Origin: Wenzhouxiangella sp.
GTDB lineage: Bacteria; Pseudomonadota; Gammaproteobacteria; Xanthomonadales; Wenzhouxiangellaceae
Assembly: GCA_021767625.1 (NCBI GenBank)
Contig: JAASTB010000076.1
Coordinates: 1 to 8,427 of the forward strand
Length of the DNA stretch: 8,427 nt
Reading direction: 5' to 3'
The position numbers and the translations under genes are program-made. Below are positions 1-7,611 of the stretch, piece after piece; the stretch's first letter is position 1, and every line of letters starts with the position of its first letter. The notes under the pieces are model-generated. The model was given only the letters and a program-made list of their open reading frames with translations, did no database searches and had not been told where the DNA came from.

Positions 1-659
1 AGCGCCACGCGCAGGCGGTTACCCGGCGGCTCGTTCATCTGGCCGAACACCAGCGCCACCTTGTCGAGGACGTTGGAGTCCTTCATCTCGTGGTAGAAGT
101 CGTTGCCCTCGCGGGTGCGCTCGCCCACGCCGGCGAACACCGAGTAGCCCGAGTGCTCGATGGCGATGTTGCGGATGAGTTCGAGCATGTTGACCGTCTT
201 GCCCACGCCGGCGCCGCCGAACAGGCCGACCTTGCCGCCCTTGGCGAACGGGCAGATCAGGTCGATGACCTTGATACCGGTCTCGAGCAGTTCGTTGCTG
301 GCGGCCTGCTCTTCGAAGCTGGGCGCTTCGCGGTGGATCGGCCAGCGCTCTTCTTCGCCGATGTCACCGGCTTCGTCGATCGGGTTGCCCATGACGTCCA
401 TGATGCGGCCCAGGGTCTTGGTGCCGACCGGAACGCTGATGGGCTTGCCGGTGTTGCTGACCGGGATGTGGCGCGTCAGACCGTCGGTCGAGCCCAGTGC
501 AATGGTGCGCACCACGCCGTCACCGAGCTGCTGCTGGACTTCCAGCATGATGTCTTTCTCGTCGACGATCAGGGCGTCGTAGACGTTGGGCACTTCGCCG
601 CGCGGGAACTCCACGTCCACGACGGCGCCGATAATCTGAACAATCTTTCCAGAACTCAT
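1..659 (-). CDS. atpD: ATP synthase F1 subunit beta, 5' part (cut by left edge)
   Basis: Catalytic beta subunit of F1Fo-ATP synthase, which makes ATP from ADP and phosphate at the alpha/beta interface on the cytoplasmic side. About 219 codons are present, nearly half of a usual subunit of about 460 aa; the 3' part lies left of position 1. The protein opens MSSGKIVQIIGAVVDVEF, the typical beta-barrel start. The Walker A P-loop GGAGVGKT is at residues 148-155, and GERTREGND follows at about 179-187 with the catalytic glutamate (E. coli Glu181 equivalent). The stretch near the cut, GQMNEPPGNRLRVA, is also diagnostic. The ATG at 659 is preceded by GAGGTC as ribosome binding site. It is the last gene visible in the operon, 81 nt after atpG. 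Identity is certain; completeness beyond the edge cannot be judged. Confidence 0.98.
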   Translation of the reverse strand, partial: MSSGKIVQIIGAVVDVEFPRGEVPNVYDALIVDEKDIMLEVQQQLGDGVVRTIALGSTDGLTRHIPVSNTGKPISVPVGTKTLGRIMDVMGNPIDEAGDIGEEERWPIHREAPSFEEQAASNELLETGIKVIDLICPFAKGGKVGLFGGAGVGKTVNMLELIRNIAIEHSGYSVFAGVGERTREGNDFYHEMKDSNVLDKVALVFGQMNEPPGNRLRVA

Positions 660-740
660 GCTTCGACCTCAGTGTTGGTTTGGCGGCAAACGTCAGTCCG
701 CAGCCGGTTATTTCAATTCGTTCCAGGCGCGGGCGGTCGA

Positions 741-1604
741 TCAGACCGCGGCGGCGCCGCTGACAATCTCGGAAATTTCCTGCGTGATCGCGGCCTGGCG
801 GGCCTTGTTGTAGGCCAGCTGCAGGTCGTCGATCAGGTCGCTGGCGTTGTCCGAGGCGCTCTTCATCGCGACCATTCGCGCCGCGTGCTCGCTGGCCACG
901 TTCTCCAGGGCGGCCTGGTAGACCAGCGACTCGACGTAGCGGGTCAGCACGTCGTCGAGCAGCTGCTCGGCGTCGGGCTCGTAGAGGTAGTCCCAGTACT
1001 GCAGCATGGGCTCTTCCTCCGTCGGCGGCAGCGGCAGCAGCTGCTCGGCCGTGGACTTCTGCGTCATGGTGTTGACGAAGTGGTTGTAGCACAGGTAGAC
1101 GCGATCGATTTCGCCTTCCTTGTAGCCGTCCAGCAGCACCTTGATCGACCCGATCAGGTCTTCCAGCCGGGGCTTTTCGCCGAGATCCTGCGTTGCGGCC
1201 GAGACGTCGACCTTCAGGCGACGGAAGAACTGCGAAGCCTTGCGCCCGACCAGGACGGTGGTCACTTCGACGCCCTTCTCCTGCCACTCCCGGAATTCCT
1301 TGAGGAGGGTGCGGAAAAGGTTGTTGTTGAGCCCGCCGCACAGGCCCCGGTCGGTCGCCATCACCACGTAGGCCACACGCTTGACCTCTTCGCGTTCGAC
1401 CGTGAACGGATGCTTGTACTCGGGATTGGCGTGCGCCAGGTGACCGATCACCTGTCGCATCATCCGCGCGTAAGGCCGCGAGGCCTCCATGCGATCCTGG
1501 GCCTTGCGAATCTTGCTGGCGGAGACCATCTCGAGCGCACTGGTGACCTTGCGCGTGTTCTTCACGCTCTTGATCTGGCCGACGATTTCTCTTGATCCGC
1601 TCAT
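741..1604 (-). CDS. atpG: ATP synthase F1 subunit gamma
   Basis: Central rotor shaft of F1, linking the c-ring to the alpha3beta3 head and driving the conformational changes that make ATP. The 287 aa match the E. coli length. The N-terminal helix MSGSREIVGQIKSVKNTRK and the C-terminal helix (AYNKARQAAITQEISEIVSGA) pair in the family as the antiparallel coiled coil inside F1; the C-terminal part carries the family signature ITQEISEIVSGA. The middle Rossmann-like part has the usual DRGLCGGLNN. The start is ATG at 1604, with purine-rich GGA and GAGAG stretches upstream. It lies 50 nt after atpA and 81 nt before atpD. Nothing is unusual. Confidence 0.98.
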   Translation of the reverse strand: MSGSREIVGQIKSVKNTRKVTSALEMVSASKIRKAQDRMEASRPYARMMRQVIGHLAHANPEYKHPFTVEREEVKRVAYVVMATDRGLCGGLNNNLFRTLLKEFREWQEKGVEVTTVLVGRKASQFFRRLKVDVSAATQDLGEKPRLEDLIGSIKVLLDGYKEGEIDRVYLCYNHFVNTMTQKSTAEQLLPLPPTEEEPMLQYWDYLYEPDAEQLLDDVLTRYVESLVYQAALENVASEHAARMVAMKSASDNASDLIDDLQLAYNKARQAAITQEISEIVSGAAAV

Positions 1605-1654
1605 ATGACTCTCGGTGTCCTAGTGGTGACTGACTGCTGCCGATCGGTGGTCGT

Positions 1655-3202
<1,548 letters not shown>

Positions 3203-3269
3203 GATTGCAATCCTTGAACATTCAATTCATTCCGGTCGCCGACCCGATACCTGTCGCGACCGATCCGTT

Positions 3270-3806
3270 TTAAGCGTTGATTCTTCGGCCCAGCTGTTCG
3301 AGACGACCGCGCACGCTGCCGTCGATGACCTTGTCGCCGGCGCGGATCACCGCCCCGCCGATCAATGACTCGTCGACTTCGACGTGCATGTCCACTTCGC
3401 GCCCGAAACGCGCCTTGAGGCGCTCGGCCAGCTCGTCGGACTCCTTGTCGTCCATCGGCCTGGCGGAGTACACCTCGACGCGGATGCGCTGCTCGGCCTC
3501 GCGCCGGTACTGCTCGTACTGAACGGCGATCTCGGGAAGAAGCTCCAGGCGGCCGTTGGTGATCACCACCTTCAGGAAGTTGGTGAACGACTCGTCGAAG
3601 CGCTCCCCGCCGATGTCGGTGATCAGCTCGAGCAGGCGGTCGCCGCCCATGCGCGGATCGCCGGAGAGGTAGTGCATCTCCTCGGTGCCGGCGATCTCGG
3701 AGGCCAGTTCCAGCGCTTCGCTCCAGCGAGACAGCGCGTCGGCATCGCGCGCCGCCTCGAAGGCGGCACGGGCGTAGGGTCGGGCGAGTGTGGTCCGGTT
3801 GAGCAT
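3270..3806 (-). CDS. atpH: ATP synthase F1 subunit delta
   Basis: Delta subunit, which caps F1 and joins it to the peripheral stalk b2, holding the stator still against rotor torque. The 178 aa compare with 177 in E. coli. The N-terminal helical domain (RPYARAAFEAARDADALSRWSEAL) binds the alpha N-termini in the family. The C-terminal part ends in the recognisable DESLIGGAVIRAGDKVIDGSVRGRLEQL, the OSCP/delta signature region. It begins only 3 nt after the atpF stop, so its ribosome binding site lies inside the atpF 3' end and is weak (GCGGAA-like). This suggests translational coupling with subunit b. The start ATG is at 3806. Confidence 0.97.
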   Translation of the reverse strand: MLNRTTLARPYARAAFEAARDADALSRWSEALELASEIAGTEEMHYLSGDPRMGGDRLLELITDIGGERFDESFTNFLKVVITNGRLELLPEIAVQYEQYRREAEQRIRVEVYSARPMDDKESDELAERLKARFGREVDMHVEVDESLIGGAVIRAGDKVIDGSVRGRLEQLGRRINA

Positions 3807-3809
3807 GGC

Positions 3810-4283
3810 TTACAGTTCCGCTGCCAGCTTGTCGAGCATCTCGCGATGCCGCTTGTCGTCGATCTCGGACTCGATCACGCGGCCGGCGCCGGCGATGGCC
3901 AGTTCGGCAACACGTTCGCGCAGCGCTTCGCGGGCCTGGTTGGTGGCCTGGCGGATCTCCGCTTCGGCCGCCTGAACCTGGCGGTCGCGCTCGGCGATGG
4001 CCTCTTCCTTGGCCTGCTCGACGAGCTGGTTACCGCGCTGGCTGGCCTGCTCGATGATCTCGCCGGCCTTGCGACGGGCCTCGCGGATGATCTCGTCTGC
4101 TTCGGCATTGGCCTTGTCGAGCGCCTGTTCGGCTTCCTCGGACTGGGCCAGGCCTTCGGCGATCTTGCGCCGACGCTCTTCCATGGCCTGAGTCAGAGGC
4201 GGCCATACCCACTTCATCGTGACCAGGACCAGCACCAGGAAGGTGCCGGCCTGGCCGATCAGGGTAAGTGGCGAGACATCCAT
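3810..4283 (-). CDS. atpF: ATP synthase Fo subunit b (peripheral stalk)
   Basis: Subunit b, a dimeric stator stalk anchored in the inner membrane that contacts subunit a and delta. It has 157 aa (E. coli 156). Residues about 6-27 form the single membrane helix, ending in the family motif MKWVWPPL, which resembles E. coli MKYVWPPL. The rest is a long charged helix rich in Ala, Glu, Arg and Gln (about 32-140), the right-handed coiled-coil stalk. The short C-terminal segment binds delta in the family. ATG at 4283 follows a clear AGGGGAA ribosome binding site. The gene is 55 nt after atpE and is followed after 3 nt by atpH. Only one b-type gene is present, with no b' partner in the window, as expected for Gammaproteobacteria. 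Confidence 0.97.
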   Translation of the reverse strand: MDVSPLTLIGQAGTFLVLVLVTMKWVWPPLTQAMEERRRKIAEGLAQSEEAEQALDKANAEADEIIREARRKAGEIIEQASQRGNQLVEQAKEEAIAERDRQVQAAEAEIRQATNQAREALRERVAELAIAGAGRVIESEIDDKRHREMLDKLAAEL

Positions 4284-4338
4284 AGCATTCCCCTGCAGTA
4301 ATTCGCGTTTGGTTTCAGTAAACGGTTACTCGCGCCGA

Positions 4339-4605
4339 TCAGCTGCCCAGGGCAGCCAGCAGCGGGTTGGCGAACAGCAGCAGGGCGGCAAAGGCCACGC
4401 CGATGATCGACAGGGCGTCGAGCAGACCGGCGATGATGAACATGCGAACCTGCAGCATGCCGGCCAGTTCCGGCTGGCGGCTCGCGCCTTCGAGGAACTT
4501 GCCGCCGAGCAGGCCGAAACCGATACCGGTGCCGAGCGCGGCAAAGGCGAAGATCAGACCGACGGCGATGGCGGTGCTGGCCTGGATGGTTGCGATCATT
4601 TCCAC
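4339..4605 (-). CDS. atpE: ATP synthase Fo subunit c (rotor ring)
   Basis: Subunit c, a two-helix hairpin proteolipid whose ring carries protons through Fo. From the GTG start it has 88 aa. Helix 1 (about 11-35) contains the packed glycine run GTGIGFGLLGG. The polar loop has Arg43-Gln44-Pro45 for docking gamma/epsilon. Helix 2 carries the proton-binding Asp63 in GLLDAL, equivalent to E. coli Asp61. Asp followed by Ala, rather than the Glu-Ser arrangement of sodium-type rings, indicates proton coupling (inference). The GTG at 4605 is chosen because AGGAG lies 7 nt before it; the ATG two codons later would be 13 nt away. It is longer than E. coli c (79 aa), mostly through a tail ending ANPLLAALGS. 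Confidence 0.97.
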   Translation of the reverse strand: MEMIATIQASTAIAVGLIFAFAALGTGIGFGLLGGKFLEGASRQPELAGMLQVRMFIIAGLLDALSIIGVAFAALLLFANPLLAALGS

Positions 4606-4612
4606 TTTCGTT

Positions 4613-4617
4613 CTCCT
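4613..4617 (-). promoter_or_regulatory. Ribosome binding site that decides the atpE start
   Basis: AGGAG on the minus strand lies 7 nt before the GTG at 4605 and 13 nt before the ATG at 4599, so GTG is the better start. The strong site fits the need for many c subunits (about ten per enzyme). Confidence 0.75.
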
Positions 4618-4657
4618 GGTGATTTGCTACTTGAGCTTGGGTTACGGGTTAATCGAA

Positions 4658-5446
4658 TCAGTGCTCTTCATACGCCAGCGACAGGTACACGATCGTCAGC
4701 GTCATGAAGATGAAGGCCTGCAGCGGCACCACGAGAATGTGGAACACCGCCCAGGCGCCGCCGGGGATGAACTGGATCCACCACGGCAGCATGGCAATCA
4801 GGATGAAGATCAGCTCGGCCGCGTAAAGGTTGCCGAACAGTCGCAGCGCCAGCGAGACCGGCTTGGCCACCAGCTCGACGATGTTGAGCAGGATATTGGC
4901 CGGCCACAGCAGCGGGTTCTTGCCGAAGGGATGGAACAGCATTTCCTTGCCGAACCCGGCGAAGCCCTTGCCCTTGACGCTATAGATGAGGATCAGGACC
5001 AGCACCGACAGCGACAGCGCGAACGGCGCGTTGACGTCGGCCGACGGCACCACGCGCAGGTACTCCAGCCCGAACACCTCGTAGGCGAGCAGCGGCAAGT
5101 AGTCGACCGGAATCAAATCCATCAGGTTCCACAAAAGCACCCACACGAAGATCGTCAGCGCCAGCGGCGCGACGAACTGACGCGGGCCGTGGAAGCTTTC
5201 CTTCACGGAGTTGTCGACGAAGTCGACGAGAACCTCGACGAAGTTCTGCAACTTGCCCGGGACGCCGGAGGTGGCACGGCGAGCCGCAAGAATCATCACG
5301 AACAACATCAGGGCACCGAGCACCACCGAAAAGAACAGGGTGTCGACATGAATGGCCCACAGCCCTTCGCCCACCTTGAGGTGCTCGAGGTGGTGCGAGA
5401 CGTATTCGGTCGGGGAAGATCCGGCTGCTGCGACTGCAAAACTCAC
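4658..5446 (-). CDS. atpB: ATP synthase Fo subunit a (proton channel)
   Basis: Subunit a, the static inner-membrane protein providing the two proton half-channels next to the c-ring. It has 262 aa (E. coli 271) and five to six hydrophobic segments. The key segment near residue 200 contains the essential arginine Arg202 (E. coli Arg210) in LALRLFGN, with Asn206 and Glu211 matching E. coli Asn214 and Glu219. His236 and Gln243 in the last helices match His245 and Gln252. The C-terminus LQAFIFMTLTIVYLSLAYEEH is almost textbook. The start is GTG at 5446: AAGGA lies 10 nt upstream and there is no ATG until well inside the first membrane helix. It follows atpI by 27 nt and precedes atpE by 52 nt. 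Confidence 0.98.
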   Translation of the reverse strand: MSFAVAAAGSSPTEYVSHHLEHLKVGEGLWAIHVDTLFFSVVLGALMLFVMILAARRATSGVPGKLQNFVEVLVDFVDNSVKESFHGPRQFVAPLALTIFVWVLLWNLMDLIPVDYLPLLAYEVFGLEYLRVVPSADVNAPFALSLSVLVLILIYSVKGKGFAGFGKEMLFHPFGKNPLLWPANILLNIVELVAKPVSLALRLFGNLYAAELIFILIAMLPWWIQFIPGGAWAVFHILVVPLQAFIFMTLTIVYLSLAYEEH

Positions 5447-5473
5447 GATCGGGTCGTCCTTGCTCTCAATTCA

Positions 5474-5851
5474 TCACGAAGCCGCGCGCCCGAGGCGCAA
5501 CAGCGCAAACCAGTAGGCCAGTACGGTGGCCACGTATCCTGTCAGCACCGGCGCGAAGAAACCGGCAAACCACTTGGCGACGATGACGAACAGCACCACC
5601 GCCAGGGCCAGCTTCAGCGCCATGGCTCTGTAGAAGGCCCCCATCATCTGCGACGGCTCGGCGCCGCTCGAGACCGCACCGGCGCGCAGCGCGCTGACGG
5701 CCGTGAGCACGATGCCGATGCCGCCGCCCACCAGCACGGCCAATCCCTGGGGGACGCCGGCCAGCAGGCCGAAGGCGAGTGCACCGATGACACTGAGCAC
5801 CGCCTGCAGGCGAAGCAGCCAGACCACGGTGTGCGCGAATCTCTCCTGCAC
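5474..5851 (-). CDS. atpI: ATP synthase accessory protein I
   Basis: Small integral membrane protein encoded at the head of atp operons. In other bacteria it has been implicated in c-ring assembly or Mg/cation supply, and it is not essential. From GTG at 5851 it has 125 aa, close to the E. coli protein (about 126-130). Four hydrophobic helices lie at about 11-31, 35-55, 78-98 and 100-118, with the polar AFYRAMALKLALAVVLF segment typical of the family. The start choice is an inference: GAGGGA lies 7 nt upstream of this GTG. A GTG at 5869 (131 aa) has only a badly spaced AGGA. The longest frame, from GTG 5959 (161 aa), would begin only a few nt from the predicted transcription start and adds a charged tail unlike the family. 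It is the first gene after the operon promoter. Confidence 0.9.
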   Translation of the reverse strand: MQERFAHTVVWLLRLQAVLSVIGALAFGLLAGVPQGLAVLVGGGIGIVLTAVSALRAGAVSSGAEPSQMMGAFYRAMALKLALAVVLFVIVAKWFAGFFAPVLTGYVATVLAYWFALLRLGRAAS

Positions 5852-5858
5852 CTGTCCG

Positions 5859-5864
5859 TCCCTC
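5859..5864 (-). promoter_or_regulatory. Ribosome binding site supporting the 5851 atpI start
   Basis: GAGGGA on the minus strand, 7 nt before GTG at 5851, gives a better match and spacing than any site ahead of the alternative GTG starts at 5869 and 5959. Confidence 0.55.
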
Positions 5865-5970
5865 GCCACTGTCCTGCTTCGATGTCGGGCCTGTCGAAAA
5901 CGACCATGCGCATCGACAAAAATGCCACCGCCGACGCTCAAGGCATCACCGGTGGCCACAAATCCAGAGA

Positions 5971-6000
5971 ATTATAGCAGGGGAGAAAAGCGGGCGGCAA
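5971..6000 (-). promoter_or_regulatory. Probable sigma70 promoter of the atp operon
   Basis: Read on the minus strand, a perfect TATAAT lies at 5976-5971, preceded by TGC (positions 5979-5977), giving an extended -10 (TGnTATAAT). A partial -35 box TTGCCG lies at 6000-5995 with 18-nt spacing. The predicted transcription start is near 5964, leaving a leader of about 113 nt before atpI at 5851. The -35 box sits inside the terminator hairpin of the upstream PDZ gene. Its place just before the first atp gene makes it the likely main promoter of atpIBEFHAGD(C). Confidence 0.75.
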
Positions 6001-6016
6001 GCCGAGTGCCGCCCGC
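5986..6016 (-). terminator. Rho-independent terminator after the PDZ gene
   Basis: A perfect 10-bp GC-rich inverted repeat (GCGGGCGGCA, 5990-5999, with TGCCGCCCGC, 6007-6016) with a 7-nt loop. On the minus strand it is followed by TTTTCTC. It begins 8 nt after the stop of the PDZ gene (6025), so it should end the sigma/anti-sigma/PDZ transcript and insulate the atp operon. The T-run is short (four T), so some readthrough is possible. Confidence 0.8.
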
Positions 6017-6024
6017 GGGCCGAT

Positions 6025-7083
6025 TCAGAGGCCGGGGTGGAACTGCCGGAGCAGCGCGGAGACCGCTTTCGAACCGGGCAGCTCGGCGTCGATGGTAATG
6101 CGTTCGCCGGCGCGCATGACCTCGAGGCTGACCGTATCGCCGCCGCGACCGAGCAGGACCCGGCCGATCTCGACCGGGCGGGAGACGGTCTCTCCGTCGA
6201 TGCTCAGCACCACATCGCCGTCCTGGAGCTTGAGCGGGTTTTCGGGGTCGATGCGCAGGACGACCACGCCCTCGGCGGTTCCGAAATAGCCGGCCAGCCC
6301 GGCATGGTTGCTGATCATGTCGCTGTGGCGGCCGAGCCCGGCCAGGCGGGGCGGCAGCGGCGGTTCGGGAACCCACTCCCGGTCGCCGTCGATGACGATC
6401 ACCTCCCGGTTCACCTGGGGCGCGTGGGGGGCGTCCGGCGCCGGCGGCGGCCCCTTGATGTCGTGCGTGATCACGTGGAAGTTGCGGGCCGGCGAGGACA
6501 CCGTGACGTCCAGGGTCATTCGTTCGCCGTCGCGCTCGATCTCGACCGGGACGCTGTCGCCGGCCTCGACGCCCTCCATCGGGGCGCGCAGGCTGTCGGG
6601 GTCGGCGGCATCGACGGCCTGCCCGTCAATGGCGATCAGGCGGTCACCGGACTCGATGCCGGCCTTCTCGGCGCCGCTGCCGGGGGTGACGCCGACGATC
6701 TCGTTGGGATCGTCCTCGCCGCCGAGCAACACACCCAGGCGCGGCCGGGTCATGCGCAGGCCGCGGATCACTTCGCGGTGGATGCGTTCGCCCATGCCCG
6801 CCATCTCGGCCTCCAGGCCCTTGAGATGCTCCAGCTCTTCCAGATCCTCGAGCCGCTCGAAGCGCACGGCTTCGATGTCCGCGTCGGCCAGTTCACGCTG
6901 GATCCGGGCCAGCTTGCGGGCCGCTTCGGCCACCTCGCTTCGGGCCTGCTCGAGCTCCGCTCGCAGCGCTTCCCGCTTGGCGGCTTTCTCGGCCGCGTCC
7001 GCGCCGCTCGCCTCATCCTGCGCGCTCGCCCACTGGGAAGCGGCCAGCGTCAGGATCGTCAGTGCAATCAGCATTACTCTCAT
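6025..7083 (-). CDS. Exported coiled-coil protein with two PDZ domains
   Basis: Predicted periplasmic (or exported) protein of 352 aa; exact function unknown. Residues 1-21 form a signal peptide (MRVMLIALTILTLAASQWASA, cleavage ASA|Q). A charged, Ala/Glu/Arg-rich coiled coil follows at about 33-106. PDZ1 (about 113-198) has the ligand-loop motif RLGVLLG and the usual PGSGAEKAGIESGDRLIAIDGQ. A proline-rich linker (GPPPAPDAPHAP) leads to a second PDZ-like domain (about 260-336: GYFGTAEGVVVL, then LKLQDGDVVLSIDGE). No serine- or metalloprotease domain is present, so it is not DegP, DegS or RseP; it may bind protein C-termini as a sensor or adaptor. ATG 7083 is chosen because AAGGAGG lies 8 nt upstream; a TTG at 7089 is only 2 nt from that site. 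It is the third gene of the sigma-factor unit, 48 nt after the anti-sigma candidate. Confidence 0.85.
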   Translation of the reverse strand: MRVMLIALTILTLAASQWASAQDEASGADAAEKAAKREALRAELEQARSEVAEAARKLARIQRELADADIEAVRFERLEDLEELEHLKGLEAEMAGMGERIHREVIRGLRMTRPRLGVLLGGEDDPNEIVGVTPGSGAEKAGIESGDRLIAIDGQAVDAADPDSLRAPMEGVEAGDSVPVEIERDGERMTLDVTVSSPARNFHVITHDIKGPPPAPDAPHAPQVNREVIVIDGDREWVPEPPLPPRLAGLGRHSDMISNHAGLAGYFGTAEGVVVLRIDPENPLKLQDGDVVLSIDGETVSRPVEIGRVLLGRGGDTVSLEVMRAGERITIDAELPGSKAVSALLRQFHPGL

Positions 7084-7091
7084 GTCCAACT

Positions 7092-7098
7092 CCTCCTT
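7092..7098 (-). promoter_or_regulatory. Strong ribosome binding site of the PDZ gene
   Basis: AAGGAGG on the minus strand with 8-nt spacing to ATG 7083; it settles the start against TTG 7089. It overlaps a short inverted repeat (ACTCC 7089-7093 with GGAGT 7099-7103), so the site could be partly hidden in the mRNA. Confidence 0.7.
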
Positions 7099-7131
7099 GG
7101 AGTACTCCGTGTCGGTATTCGGTCGTTTGGT

Positions 7132-7611
7132 TCAGACGCTGGCCAGCAGCATTTCGCGCCGCCAGTCGCCGTCGGCGTAGCGCCGGTTCAATTCGGCCAG
7201 CAGCTCGACACGCTGCCGCCAGAGATCGCGGTCGGCCGGCGAATCCGCGAGCTGCTCGTCCAGCCAGGCCAGCTCGGCCTCGAGCCAGAGCAGGGACTCC
7301 AGTTCCAGGCCGCCGACCGGGCGCTGGCGATGATCGGCCAGGCGGCTCTCGAGTCGCGACGAGGCCGCGCGCAGCTCGGCCAGGGTCCACGGCTCGGGTG
7401 ACGAGCTTGCTTCACCCGGGGCGGGTGTCGGCGCCGGCATCTGGACGAACACGCTGGCCAGGACCACGACCGTGACCATGGCGGCCAGCGCCGAAACGCG
7501 CCGAACCAAACGGTGCCTCCGGCGCCGGTCCAGTTCGCCGGCGATGGCCGGCCACAGGTCGCCGGGCGGACCCGATCGCTCCAGCCGGGTGAAATCGATG
7601 GCGTCATCCAT
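7132..7611 (-). CDS. Single-span membrane protein, probable anti-sigma factor
   Basis: 159 aa with one predicted membrane helix at about 39-58 (VSALAAMVTVVVLASVFV), preceded by a strongly basic stretch RRRRHRLVRR (29-38). This predicts a cytoplasmic N-terminus and a periplasmic C-terminus. The short cytoplasmic part contains PPGDLWPAIAGELDRR, reminiscent of helical motifs in anti-sigma proteins. The periplasmic part is a Pro/Ala/Ser linker and then helices rich in Leu, Glu and Arg. The protein has no cysteine, so it is not a zinc (HxxxCxxC) anti-sigma domain. Its ATG overlaps the sigma gene stop by 8 nt (ATGGATGA), implying translational coupling and near-equal expression. The anti-sigma role is inferred from topology and position; direct family recognition is weak, and it could be another membrane partner. 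Confidence 0.7.
   Translation of the reverse strand: MDDAIDFTRLERSGPPGDLWPAIAGELDRRRRHRLVRRVSALAAMVTVVVLASVFVQMPAPTPAPGEASSSPEPWTLAELRAASSRLESRLADHRQRPVGGLELESLLWLEAELAWLDEQLADSPADRDLWRQRVELLAELNRRYADGDWRREMLLASV

Noticed and set aside
90..1595. Plus-strand open frame of 501 codons opposite atpD and atpG
   Set aside because: It is antisense to two certain genes, crosses their boundary and has the low-complexity Val/Asp/Leu/His composition of a GC-bias shadow, with no recognisable domain.
4317..4330. Small hairpin AGTAA-N4-TTACT in the atpE-atpF gap
   Set aside because: A 5-bp AT-rich stem with no T-run is too weak for a terminator or attenuator and likely chance.
5895..5920. Inverted repeat TGTCGA/TCGACA and an ATGCGCAT palindrome in the atp leader
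   Set aside because: Short 6-bp arms with a 15-nt loop in GC-rich DNA; no riboswitch-like architecture or overlap with the ribosome binding site.
5644..5928. Minus-strand 94-codon frame overlapping the atpI leader
   Set aside because: It is out of frame with atpI for most of its length and Arg/Ser/Pro/Cys-rich, with no ribosome binding site; a leader peptide role cannot be supported.
5852..5959. N-terminal extension of AtpI from GTG 5959
   Set aside because: The start would lie about 5 nt from the predicted transcription start with no ribosome binding site, and the added 36 residues are unlike AtpI proteins.
4367..5977. Plus-strand open frame of 536 codons opposite atpE, atpB and atpI
   Set aside because: It spans three certain genes on the other strand and reads as a His/Gln/Arg/Asp-rich artefact.
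6037..7401. Plus-strand open frame of 454 codons opposite the PDZ gene
   Set aside because: The minus strand has a signal peptide, two PDZ domains, a ribosome binding site and a terminator; the plus frame has none of these.
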